In this document: piece after piece, positions 25,281 to 35,477 of the stretch
How positions within the stretch are numbered: position 1 is the stretch's first letter
How the letters are laid out: every line of letters starts with the position of its first letter
Origin: Knoxdaviesia capensis
Lineage: Eukaryota; Ascomycota; Sordariomycetes; Microascales; Gondwanamycetaceae
Reading direction: 5' to 3'
NCBI GenBank assembly: GCA_001510575.1
Contig: LNGK01000003.1
Location: 4,045,732-4,109,731, forward strand
Length of the DNA stretch: 64,000 bases
Position numbers and translations under genes: made by a program
The notes under the pieces: generated by a model
Databases searched by the model: none
Told to the model about the DNA's origin: nothing
What the model saw: only the letters and a program-made list of their open reading frames with translations

Positions 25281-27252
25281 ATGCCTGAGCAGGACGCCCC
25301 CTACGACCCTTATATCCCCAGCGGTCAGGCTGGTGGCCAACCTGGAGCCGGAGCTGCTGCTGGCGGTGCTGGAGGTGCTGGAGCCACAAGAACACAGGCT
25401 CTGCAAGCAGTAAGTTGAACTTTCTTAACCCTTTCTCTGACTCTCTAGATGAGTGCATGTGCGTTCTCTGCGTGTCTCCTCTGGTCTTCTCTGGCATGTC
25501 TCTCAAATCCGGGTAAGAACATTTGAATCTACGGTGGTCTACACAAACTCCGACGCTCCGGATCTCGGGATATCACGACATTCTCCTTCTCGATGCCCCC
25601 TTCGAACGTGGTGCTTCTCCTTGGAAATCTTGATGGACAACGAGAGCTGCGAGAACATTTGCTTCCAATCTGGCATTATTTTCTCTTCATCGAACTGGGA
25701 GAGTTTTCTTTCTCAATCCTCTGCGATTGTTTCTTCTTCCTTTCCTCTTCTTTATTCCTCATCCACACAACACAAGAACAAAGAACTGGGAAGTTCACCA
25801 ATCCATCAAACACCCGCCTTTGAGAATTCTGGACCCATTCCAGCAATTCCAACCGCCATGTCTGCCCCTACCAAGGCCACTGGCCTTGATGATCCCCTTA
25901 TGGATGTTGATGCCCAGTATGCGGCTCTCCTCACTCGGATGTACGCCAACATGGCTGGAGAGGCTGAAGTGACTCCGGCCGCCGCCGCCGCCGAGGAGAA
26001 GCCCGTCGAAAGCGCCAACAAGGAGAAGCCCGTCGAAAGCGCCAACAAGGAGAAGCCCACCGAAAGCGCCAACAAGCCTGCTACCCCCGACAACAACGAT
26101 GCCACCGAAATTACCACTGCCAAGACCGAAAAGGAGAAGACCGACATGGATCTCGATACGAAGGGCACCGCCAAGGAGAAGAACGAGAAGGGTGCCGAAA
26201 TCAAAGCCGCCACTGAGGCGGCCATCGCCACTGCCGACAAGGACGGTGCCAACACCGCTAAGCACGAGGGCCCGGCCGACCCCGACACGAAGAACAAGCA
26301 CCACCGCACCAAGGCAAACCACGCCAAACGGGGCAAGAAGACCAAGGAGAAGCGCGCCGAGAAGAAGCTGGAGCGCCAGGCGAAGCGTCTGTCTGTCATC
26401 AACGCTGCTGGAGTCGGTCCTTCCGAGAGCGGTGGCGTGGCCGAGAACACTGTTGGTGGGGATACTCCTTCGACGAACACTGTTGTCGAGCCTACTGCTT
26501 CTGTCGCGAAGGACTCGGATATTTCTGGCCCTGCTGTTGTCCCTGGTCCCGGCGCTACCCCGGATGCCCCGGTTGCCACGATGGCCGCCACTGGCGGTTC
26601 CGGCCTGGCCAAGACCACTGGTGTTAGCACCGTTCCTGGTCAGCCGGGTGAGCTTCAGCTGGCTTGCCTGACTCCGCTCCCCGCCAGCCCGATGGCGGCC
26701 GCTCCCGCTTCCGATCCCGCCGGAAACCGGATCTCCCTCTCCGTGGTTCATATGTTTGCCGCCCTCGAGGGTGCCAGAACTCCTGACACGATCCTCATCG
26801 AAGTCGATGAGAACGACAATGCCCACGTGAAGACCAAGAAAGACGAGAAGGCGAAGCAGAAGAAGAAGACGAAGAAGACCGCGGGCGCGACCGATGCTAA
26901 CGTTTTGGCCACCACTCAACAGCAAATCGACGACACCGTCGGTGTGATGCGCGAGAACCTGAACAAGGTGTCGCAGCGTGGCGAGCGGCTCGACGCTCTC
27001 CAGGATAAGACCGACAACCTGGCTGCGTCGGCCCAAGGTTTCCGCCGCGGCGCGAACCGCGTGCGCAAGCAGATGTGGTGGAAGGACATGAAGATGAGAA
27101 TCTGGATCGCTGTCGGAGTCACTGTCCTCCTGGTGGTTATCATCGTTCCGGCTGGTAAGTTGTCCTTCATGTGTAGGCCTTTTGTATTGTGAGGTGGCTG
27201 CTTGCTAACGTTTCCCCTTCTTTTCTCTTCTCCAGTCGTTACGTCGAAGTAA
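25281..27252 (+). CDS. Synaptobrevin / Snc1-type v-SNARE (short canonical isoform)
   Basis: Exons are 25281-25409, 26923-27154 and 27236-27252, giving 125 residues; both junctions keep frame (phase 0, then phase 1). The first exon encodes the conserved fungal synaptobrevin head (PYDPYIPSG, then a Gly/Ala-rich spacer ending RTQALQA). The second encodes the R-SNARE motif (IDDTVGVMRENLNKV with the zero-layer Arg in RGERLDALQDKTDNL), the juxtamembrane RKQMWWKDMKMR and most of the tail anchor (VTVLLVVIIVP); the third adds VVTSK. The protein should sit on secretory and endocytic vesicles and drive fusion with the plasma membrane, paired with Sso and Sec9 SNAREs. The first intron is 1513 nt, which is very long for this kind of genome. 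Its acceptor is preceded by a GCTAACG branch-like site at about 26896. The intron contains an in-frame alternative start, listed separately. Confidence 0.9.
25858..27252 (+). CDS. Predicted long synaptobrevin isoform with a 355-residue N-terminal extension
   Basis: An ATG at 25858 (AACCGCCATGTC context) opens a frame that runs without a stop across the end of the long synaptobrevin intron and into the SNARE exon. With exon 27236-27252 it would encode 437 residues. Residues 1-355 are Lys/Glu/Ala/Thr-rich and mostly disordered. They include three tandem EKPVESANK-like units at about 43-67, a very basic block (NHAKRGKKTKEKRAEKKLER) and a short possibly folded part near 297-330 (GNRISLSVVHMFAALEGART, then TILIEVDENDN). 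Third codon positions are strongly G/C-biased like the neighbouring genes, which argues for real coding. The SNARE and tail anchor are shared with the short form from residue 356. I recognise no domain in the extension. It is either an alternative-promoter isoform or the present main product; transcript data are needed to decide. Confidence 0.6.
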
Positions 27253-29171
27253 TCGTGCAGACTCTGGCGGTTGTCTCTTCGTTGCCAAGGATGTCTCCTC
27301 TTCCCACCGAGCATAGCTTTTTCTCTCTCCCTGCTCCATACCCTTTTTTTATTCCCTCGTCTTTCCGTCACCTTTTGACTTGCTTCGTCCGCGGATGTCG
27401 TCCTTGCATCGAATTAAAGAGAAATTACCTGTCTGCCCTGGTTGCTATTTTATGCGGATGAATTGCATTCATTTTTATTTTTCCTGACGACCCTTAATGA
27501 ACGACAGAAAGCTCAATTTTTCCACCCACTCCAGTTGTACTCCCCCCATCATCTCCATATTGTCCTTTTTTGTCCATCTATCTCTCTCTCTCTTTCTCTC
27601 TCTCTCCATACCCCCAATTCTTGCGCTCTCTCGCATTCATATCTGTACGGTTCTGAAACCAACCCCTCTAGTCTTCTCCTTATCCACGTGTTTGGTTTCA
27701 TGGCTTTTTAGTCCTATCTTTTCCTCCTTTTTTCTTCTCTCTTTCCCGCGGTGATCGGGGTCTGTATCTACTACATCCGGGGGGGGGAAGGAGGAGGAAG
27801 TGGGCTTCGAAGTGAAACTCGTGGCTGAGAACGTGTGGGATTGACTGTTGGTTTTTTTATATCTGTAATTTGGTTTCTTCCTCTTTTAATCAAGCTGTTA
27901 GTCGTCTTTTTTGTATGCCTTTCACATCGCCTTTTGGCTTCTGTGGGTGTGCGTGTGCGTGCACTCCCGGGTGAGCAGGCTCGGGGAGAGAGAGGGGGAG
28001 ATGGCGAAGCGGGCGGAGAGTTTTTTTTCTTCTCGTGTTGTTGGTGGTTGAGGACCTTCTTTCTGCTGCGTTGTTGTGTTTGGTACTATTATTCTTGGTT
28101 TTTTGCTGTTGTTCTTACACCCCCGACGTTCCATGTCCGTTTATTCCTGTTTTTGTTTTCGTTGTTCTTGTTGTGATAGCGGTTGGAGGACCGACCCGTG
28201 GGAAAGCGAAGGGGCCGTGAAGAGTCGGGCTGGTTTTGTATATACTTTTTTTTTTATAGTTTGATTGTAATTGTGTCTGCTCCCTTTTTTAATCCTTTTT
28301 TGCTCATGGATATGTACATGCACCGTGATGACCCTGTCTCTCTCTCTTCGTCTGTGATCTTCGGCCGGGCCGTGTATGGCGTGGAGCAACGAACGATATC
28401 AATGCATCGTGGAGAGGGTACCTCGGTCAACACTGAAACGCCGGTATCACCACCATGTGTAAAGAAACGCTGAGGGATCTATCTAGCCAGACCCGCCACA
28501 CGAAGGCACATTCACAGAAAAGCTGAGAGACAGGGAGAGTGATGCAAGCTGGACAACAACGCTGGACAACGCAAGTCTATAGACCAATAAATACCTCTGG
28601 ACGCACGCACGCACCCGACGCTGTGTACAAACAGAACCTAAAGACGGTTCTCTTCTTCTTGAAAAGAAGAAGAAGAAGCCATCTTGGATAAACTTTTAGG
28701 TGTTTCTAGTGTAGAAAAAAAAAGAACATTTCATAACTCTCGCAACGGACTTTTTGGGAGCAAAGAACAGAGCACACCGAAGCAAGACAGACAGCAAGGA
28801 CCGGGGACGGGAAAGAAGGAGTTCACTCTTCCAAAAGGGGATAAAAAGAGATACTGATTAAAACACAAAAAACAAGATAAAAAAATAGGAACAGAAACCC
28901 CCGGGACTAAGGAATAAGTCGAAAGAAAATACAGAAATAAAAAAGAGAAAAGGGTTCGGGTTCCGCTGTGGGGAGACGGGGATGAGTATCCCCGAGATCG
29001 GATCTGGGGTTGAGTTCGTCTCGCAGAGAGGCTGGGAGAGAGGCAGAAGAGAGAGAAGCGAGGTATATATACCAGAGATGAAAAGTGATTCCAGAAAACA
29101 AAAAGACCCCCCCAAGAACGAATGAACGAATAAAAATAGAATGACAAAAGAAAAAGAGGCCAAGGCAATGT
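27253..29171. other. Convergent 3' intergenic region
   Basis: This lies between the 3' ends of synaptobrevin (+) and arg-6 (-). The left half is T/C-rich with many T runs and CT tracts (27580-27610, 28245-28260). The right half, from about 28660, is A/G-rich, which matches two 3' UTRs facing each other. A perfect hairpin, with a 10-bp stem of TCTTCTTCTT against AAGAAGAAGA, lies at 28651-28673. No gene is visible. Confidence 0.6.
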
Positions 29172-31970
29172 TTACATCACAGGAATGCCCTCGTACTCCG
29201 CATAGCCCAGCGCCAGGTTCATGTTCTGCAGACACTGCGTCGCGGCGCCCTTGAGCAGGTTATCGATGGTCGCGCACACCACCACGCGGCGCCCGCTGCT
29301 ATGCACGGCAAACCCGCCAATCTCGACGCCGTGCTTGTCCATGACGTTGCGCACCAGCGGCGCCTCGCCGACCACCTTGACCAGCTTCTCACCCGCGTAG
29401 CGGTCCTGGTACAGCTGGCGGATGTCGCGCGACGTCATCGACTTGGCCAGCGGGATGCTGATGGTCTCGTGGATGCCGCGGAACCACGACGCCACGTGCG
29501 GCATGAACGCCACCGTGATGCCCAGGTGGTTGCCAATCTCGCGCTCGTGGATGTGGTCCGTCAGGCTGTACGGCATCATGTTGTCGCGCAGCTGCTCCAT
29601 GTCGTTCTTCGGCGACGGCTTCGTGCCCGCCCCCGAGTAGCCCGACACGCCGAAGATCGTCGGCTCGCCGCCCAGGTGCTCCAGCAGCGGCGCAATGCCC
29701 AGCTGCGCCGCTGTCGCGTAGCAGCCCGGGTTGGAGATGCGCTTGGCCGTGTAGATCTCCGTGCGCTTGGTCAGCTCCGGCAGGCCGTACGTCCACGACT
29801 TGTCGAAGCGGTAGTCGGCCGACAGATCGACAAGCACACTGGTGTCGGCCGACCCGGCCTCGGGCTTGCCCGACAGCCGCCGGCCCTCGTAGATGGCATC
29901 GATGAACGGCTTGCACACGCCGTTGGGAAGCGCCATGACCCAGCAGTCAATGTCGCCGCGGCTCTCCAGGTCGCGCACATCGTCGCTGCTGAGGTTCTCG
30001 TAGATGATCTGGCGCTTGTCGTAGCCCTCGAGCTTCTGGCCCGCAAGCTCTCGCGACGACACGTGGCGGAGGTCCATGAACGGGTGCTTGTTGATCATAT
30101 CAATCAGCGCCTGGCCGGTGTAGCCGCGAGCGCCGATCAAGGCTACCCGCGACGGCACCTCGTTGGAGGCGTTCTTCTTGCCCATGGGTGGGTTGGGGTT
30201 GGTGTTGGTCACGTAGGTGCGGATGCCGCCGTGCCGCGACGAGAATGGGGAGGTGGGCTGACGGGTGTTAAGGCGGCGGGCGCTGGTGCTGTAGGAACGG
30301 GTCTGAGAGGCGGCGGTGGAGGCGGCGGCGGAGGCGGAGGAAGAGGAAGGGTAGGTGCTCTTGGCGGTGTGGACCTGGGCAGCCTGACGGACACCAGGAG
30401 CCGGGGTGCTGGCGCCGATCAGGACGTCCTCATCACGCTGGAACTCCTCCCACGCCAGGAGGCGGTCTTTGTCGTTCTCCAGGCCGTACCAGAACAGCAG
30501 GTTGCCGTTGCGGTTGAAGTGGCCGTCGGCCTTCTCGAAGAACCACGTCAGGTTCTCGTCGTCGGAGCTGACCGTCCACACCAGGTGCGGGTTGTCCTTC
30601 TTGAGGGCGGAGAACACGTTCTCGGCCACATTGCTCAGCCAGCCCGACTTGGTCATGGTCAGCGTGGCAAGAGTGGTGACTCCGGTCTCGGCGCTGGGCA
30701 GGACAATGGCGAGGCAGTTGAAGGACTCGTCAAAGTAGGCCTTGAACGGCGTGGTGCGCAGATAGTCAATGTAGCGGTCGACCGAGGCCTCGGCGTCAAC
30801 AGCCGACCGGTCGCGCAGCAGCACCTCGCGGAGGCGGGCAAGACCGCCGAACGGGCCGGTCTCGAACTGGTCGATCGACTGGATGGTGTGGACCTTGTCG
30901 CCGCGGCGGATCAGGGTTCCGGCGCCGGAGTCGGTGAACAGCTCCTTCTGCAGGTCGTGGGGGTGGATAATAGCCACACTGGACGAGCGCGGGAGAGTGT
31001 CGAGCAGCTCCTTGATCTCCTTGATCTTGAGGCGAGTGCCATAGCGGCACCACGGCTGCTGCATCAGGTAGTCGTACTCCTCGTCGAGGTTGATCATGGA
31101 GATCTTCTTGTTGGTCTCTCCATTGTACAGACCACCCTTCTCCGACAGATAGACCACCTTGAGGGGCTCCAGAGCACGGGCCAGCTCGGCAGCAGCGACA
31201 TCGGCGTTGACGTTGAGGATCTGGCCGTCGACGGTCTCGGCCATCGACGTCAGGATGGGCAGGTAGCCATGCTCGATGGCCTGCTCAATAGGGGCACGGT
31301 CGACCTTGGTGATCTTACCAACAAACTTCCACTTGTCCTTGTTGAGGTAATCAGCGGTGAGGGCGGTGGTGATGGGGCGGGCCTGCACACCGTGCTTTTC
31401 GAGACATTCGGTCAGCCGCAGGCTCTCCTGCAGGAAGAGCTTGCGGGCCACAGCAAGGGTCTTCTCGTCGGTAACACGGATGCCCTCTTCGAACTGCGGC
31501 TCGACGCCAGCCTCCTCGAGCAGGCGGTTGAGCTGCGGGCCGGCGCCGTGGACAATCACGGGGTACAAGCCCAGCTTGTAGAGCAGGTACAGGGCGGCAC
31601 AGAGGTCGTCGAGGTACTCGGTGAGAATGGCTCCGCCGACCTTGATGACGGCAAACTTCTGCGACGACACCGAGCTGAAGTACTCGAGGTACTGCTGGCC
31701 CTCCCGGCGGTTTCCAATGCCGCGGAGAGTCTGGGCAACAATATCACGCATGTTGTCCTGCGACTGCGGCAGCGAGCGGACGGCCGAAGTGGAGAGGCAT
31801 CGCACGGTCGAGGCATTTGCGGAAACGGCGGTGACGGCAACGGCAGCCGATGAGGGAGAAGAGGTCGAGCATCTCGGAAGGCGGGCCACGGCCTTGGAGG
31901 CAATGGCGTTTGCGGCCTTGGCCGAGCCGGAGGCAGCTGCCCGAGCAGCCTTGGAACCCACAGAAAGCAT
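29172..31970 (-). CDS. arg-6: Acetylglutamate kinase / N-acetyl-gamma-glutamyl-phosphate reductase precursor
   Basis: A single uninterrupted exon encodes 932 residues. It catalyses steps two and three of arginine (ornithine) synthesis in mitochondria: phosphorylation of N-acetylglutamate, then NADPH reduction of the acyl phosphate. The N-terminal ~65 residues are Ala/Ser/Arg-rich with few acids, a mitochondrial presequence. The amino-acid kinase domain begins with KVGGA at 110-114 and HGAGPQ at 141-146. A second part to about residue 520 (LTMTKSGWLSNVAENVF, WYGLEN) is the DUF619/NAT-like domain of fungal kinases. A Ser/Ala/Arg-rich linker, about 535-595, follows. The reductase carries the nucleotide-binding GARGYTG near 610 and the catalytic Cys750 in SNPGCYAT. 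Fungal homologues (yeast ARG5,6; Neurospora arg-6) are imported and cleaved into two enzymes. The kinase is usually feedback-inhibited by arginine. The ATG is followed at once by the presequence, and pyrimidine-rich leader DNA lies upstream. Confidence 0.97.
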   Translation of the reverse strand: MLSVGSKAARAAASGSAKAANAIASKAVARLPRCSTSSPSSAAVAVTAVSANASTVRCLSTSAVRSLPQSQDNMRDIVAQTLRGIGNRREGQQYLEYFSSVSSQKFAVIKVGGAILTEYLDDLCAALYLLYKLGLYPVIVHGAGPQLNRLLEEAGVEPQFEEGIRVTDEKTLAVARKLFLQESLRLTECLEKHGVQARPITTALTADYLNKDKWKFVGKITKVDRAPIEQAIEHGYLPILTSMAETVDGQILNVNADVAAAELARALEPLKVVYLSEKGGLYNGETNKKISMINLDEEYDYLMQQPWCRYGTRLKIKEIKELLDTLPRSSSVAIIHPHDLQKELFTDSGAGTLIRRGDKVHTIQSIDQFETGPFGGLARLREVLLRDRSAVDAEASVDRYIDYLRTTPFKAYFDESFNCLAIVLPSAETGVTTLATLTMTKSGWLSNVAENVFSALKKDNPHLVWTVSSDDENLTWFFEKADGHFNRNGNLLFWYGLENDKDRLLAWEEFQRDEDVLIGASTPAPGVRQAAQVHTAKSTYPSSSSASAAASTAASQTRSYSTSARRLNTRQPTSPFSSRHGGIRTYVTNTNPNPPMGKKNASNEVPSRVALIGARGYTGQALIDMINKHPFMDLRHVSSRELAGQKLEGYDKRQIIYENLSSDDVRDLESRGDIDCWVMALPNGVCKPFIDAIYEGRRLSGKPEAGSADTSVLVDLSADYRFDKSWTYGLPELTKRTEIYTAKRISNPGCYATAAQLGIAPLLEHLGGEPTIFGVSGYSGAGTKPSPKNDMEQLRDNMMPYSLTDHIHEREIGNHLGITVAFMPHVASWFRGIHETISIPLAKSMTSRDIRQLYQDRYAGEKLVKVVGEAPLVRNVMDKHGVEIGGFAVHSSGRRVVVCATIDNLLKGAATQCLQNMNLALGYAEYEGIPVM

Positions 31971-32252
31971 GATTTTTTTTTTGTGGAGGGGGGTTGTTGA
32001 GCAAAAAAAAAAAGATCTGATAAGCCGAGAAGCTGGGGGGATGAAGCTGGAGCTACAGTTATTAGCTGGTTATAATGGTGACGGTGGTTTCACACCACAA
32101 CAAGCCAATTGAGAGTAGATATAACGATGATAGGGGATGATAGCAGTATAGGAGAGATCAACAGTGGAAGATCGGTGAAGAAGGAAGAGAAGGCCGTGAT
32201 TCGTGGAGATCCCACTGTGTAAGGAGACGTCTGACTCCAAAGCTGCAACAGG

Positions 32253-32274
32253 ACACACACACACACACACACAC
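32253..32274. repeat. (AC)n microsatellite
   Basis: An AC dinucleotide run of about 22 nt in the arg-6 upstream region. Confidence 0.85.
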
Positions 32275-32425
32275 TCAACACACACCTCGGAAATCGGGAA
32301 ATCAACCCAATTGGCACCGGAACTGTCGTATGAAGCTTTCTGGACTGGAGATGGTATAAAGATAGATGTAACTTTGAACGAATGGTGGAATCTCTCTGTT
32401 GGGTGGTTGTGCCTCTATATAACGA

Positions 32426-32432
32426 TGACTCG
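32426..32432 (+). promoter_or_regulatory. Candidate cross-pathway-control (Gcn4/Cpc1-type) site upstream of arg-6
   Basis: TGACTCG lies about 455 nt upstream of the arg-6 start codon and shares the TGACTC core bound by Gcn4/Cpc1/CpcA at amino-acid biosynthetic genes. It deviates from the palindromic TGACTCA at the last base, and a 6-nt core can occur by chance, so this is a weak call. Confidence 0.3.
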
Positions 32433-33685
32433 AAGCGGAAGAGAAGCCACAAGAAAAAAAGCTGAGAGAGACACGATTCTCTCTTCCTGTCTTTTTTCCT
32501 CGTCTCTCCTTAAAGATAAAGAAAAGAACGAAAACGAGAAAAAAACGAAATAGAGAGATATCACGGGATAAAAGAAGAAGAGATCGGGAGGAAGGGGAAA
32601 AAGGAAGAAAAGAGGGAGAAAAAGGTTGTGTGGGGGAGGGGTTTCCGCTTATGAAAAAAAAAAGAAGATCACGACCCGACCGCCAAAAAAATAAAATAAA
32701 ATTCTGAGCAGTCAAAGCCGAAACCGCTCTCTCTCTTTTTTCTTTGGTCTCTTGCTGTTTCTCTCAGTCATTCTTTGCCTTCCTCCAATTCGGGATTGTC
32801 GTTGCTGATTGGTTGTGGTTGGGTTAGATATATCCACTTTGGCCCCGGTAGATGCATGCCCCGATTGGCGCATACGTACTGTGTTGATTGGCACTGTACG
32901 AGAGCCTGCGTTTCGGTACCTACACAGCCTTCTTCAGGGCTGGTTTAGGGGAGGTTGTTTGATCGGGACAGTGCTGACTGGGCACTGTGTAGTCTGGGCC
33001 AGATTTATGTGGTCGATCTCGCACCATCACATGGTGAGAGAAAAAAAAACTTTTTTTCTTTTTTCTTTGTCGTGATTCACCGTTTTTCTTTTCTTCGTAT
33101 ATTTGCCTGCATGGAGGTTGCGTTTTGACAGGGTGTTGCGATACTGACGATGGAAGCTCTCATGGAAGGACATCCTTGGAGTGCGAGTATGTGATGCTGG
33201 TTTAAACCTAAGGCAGTCTATCAAGTCAATGATACCTTCCTTAACCCGTGGCTTTCCATGCTCACGATAATCCTCCTGAAGTAGTGAATGATTCTTTGTT
33301 AACCCGAAGATATACTTGGATTTGCATGCTCGTAGTTGGAGTACATGATACTTGTCTCTCCATCCATACTCTCTGCCTGCATGATACGGCGGCTCAAGCC
33401 CTGCATAGACGGGCCCGGTGTGAACCATGCACCAGAAAGAGTGACTCCATTTCTCTGCATTCCAGATCCTCGTCAGGCGGGCTCTCTAGAAAACTTTTTT
33501 TTCCTTTTTTTTTCTTTTTTTCTTCTTTTTTTTTTCTTCTTCTTCTTTCTCTCCCCGGCCACGCACGCCATTTTCTCTCCATACAGCGGATGATGGTCCA
33601 GGCCTTTTCCCAGTGGAAGTCTCGGCCTGCATGGAACACAACGACAAAAGAGACTTCCTTGTCTTTTTGCACCTATGCAGGTATC

Positions 33686-33707
33686 TATATATATATATAT
33701 ATATATC
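33686..33707. repeat. (TA)n microsatellite
   Basis: A TA dinucleotide run of about 22 nt in gene-free DNA. Confidence 0.8.
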
Positions 33708-34217
33708 TCGTGGGCAGTAGCAATATGTATCACCCGGAGACGCCTCGGAAACGGACGGTCTGGATGAGTGTGCAACATGGCTACACTCGCGGATGCATTT
33801 CTTGAAGTTTTTTCTTTTTCTTTTTATATGGAGCACAGGCGTCTCCGTGTCTGGCTGTCCGCGAAGTTGCCATCGATTGGTGGCAATGTCTTTCGTAGTG
33901 ATCGGTTGCTGTGCTGGTGGAACTGGACTCAAGTCACTCCGTCACTCCGTCCGTCGTTTGTTCAGCTCCGAGAGAAGGAGAGAAGCTGGCATGCAGGGCG
34001 AAAGAGGAGATCAGAGGGCACACAAGCAGACACAGACAGACCGGCCGGATCTTCTTCGTTTGTTGGAGACCACGGAGTCAAGGGAAGTGTCTCACTGTCT
34101 CAGTCTCACCGTATCTTTCCAAAGAAGTACCCGAGTTTGATTTTCAAGTGAGAATAACAAGGAGGGGTATCACCAACTTCTGGCAGCTGAGCAACCACTT
34201 GCTTTTCTCTCTGACTC

Positions 34218-34220
<3 letters not shown>

Positions 34221-34297
<77 letters not shown>
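34221..34297. repeat. Decamer array CTCTCTCTAT x4 followed by (CT)n
   Basis: Four exact tandem copies of the 10-nt unit CTCTCTCTAT (34221-34260) run directly into about 37 nt of pure CT. It lies in gene-free DNA about 1.8 kb before the P450. Confidence 0.9.
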
Positions 34298-34300
<3 letters not shown>

Positions 34301-35458
34301 CTTCCCTCCAACCGGCTGTTGCTTTCGGAAACATCACTCCCCCACCCCTCTCTCTCTCTATTTTGGCATGCTTTGGGTGTGATCCTGCCGTGCCACTGGA
34401 GCATATTCGCTCCAACTTGCTGTGATCCGGGGTACAACAGTATATGGTGAGAGGGTTAAGCCTTATACATCTTATCTCTTATCTGGGCTTGGCTAACCCA
34501 TATTAGGGTTAGCCTGCAACAAGCCTCTGGACCCCTGAAACTCACCCATAAATTCCAGCCCTATTCACCTTGGATGAATCCTTCGACGGCTTAGCTGTCT
34601 GCATTTTCTGAATATGTCGAGATACCGTTCTTTATGTGCTTGTTCCGTCAAATCAGGTATTCCGCCGCCTTATGCCCGGTCTACTGACAGTGAAGAGCGT
34701 ATAATCAGCCATACAAACCCTTCAGTCAGAACTTATGAATCTTCATACGTCTTGCTGTTCTTGGGGGATTTAATATCAGAGTTGCCCTCTTTACCCACTC
34801 TCCGGCTCCGCTTCGCATGACAGATGGATCCCCCCGAGCCTTCGGCAGCTGTAAGTGGATCCTAAGCCGGATAGGGTGCTTATATTACGACATCTTGAAC
34901 CCCTTCTCGTCGGAGTGGGATTTTCTCAGCTCTTCATACATGCATGGATACGCCCACCCCCGCCTCCGCCGTGCCCCGTGTCGGTGGGCCGGGCGTATGT
35001 ATCCGTGATCGTGAGTAGATACAAAGGTTCCCTCAATTTTCACCTCCACCACCACCGTCCCCGCACGATTGGCCGGCCTGCATTCCGCCATATGCCTTGC
35101 CGGCACCGCCAGCGCGAAGAGCGCCGGAATTGGCAACTGTGAGTTCTGCCCCGGGGCAGGCAGTAGACCTCTCTTGAGCCCTGTCAGTTGCCAGCTGTGC
35201 ATGCATCTGCCAGTACTCGTGAAGATTCACAAGCCATATCGTCTTCTCTCTGCCATCTCTGTGAGCGTGGATGACGGTGTTCCTGCCACACCCACACCCT
35301 TTCCGGCACTGCGTAAGCACACACGCCCTTCGGTGTACCGTCCACCCCACCACTACAGACTGATATCCCTCCCCTCCATGTCTGTGGTTCCTCCGGGGTT
35401 CTCTTTTTCCGCCGATCCTGGAATTGGGCCTGCGTAATGTGCTTTGGCCAATCACCAA

Positions 35459-35477
35459 GTGTGTGTGTGTGTGTGTG
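35459..35477. repeat. (TG)n microsatellite
   Basis: A TG dinucleotide run of about 19 nt in the P450 upstream region. Confidence 0.8.

Noticed and set aside
25795..27036. Antisense open frame of 413 codons opposite the long synaptobrevin exon
   Set aside because: Gly/Leu/Val/Arg low-complexity sequence. The plus-strand frame is in phase with a known SNARE, so it is the better reading.
29301..31853. Open frame of 850 codons on the plus strand, antisense to arg-6
   Set aside because: The minus-strand frame is an unmistakable Arg5,6 enzyme. The antisense frame is Val/Ala/Arg/Leu-rich with no recognisable domain, as expected from a strongly G/C-biased third position on the opposite strand.
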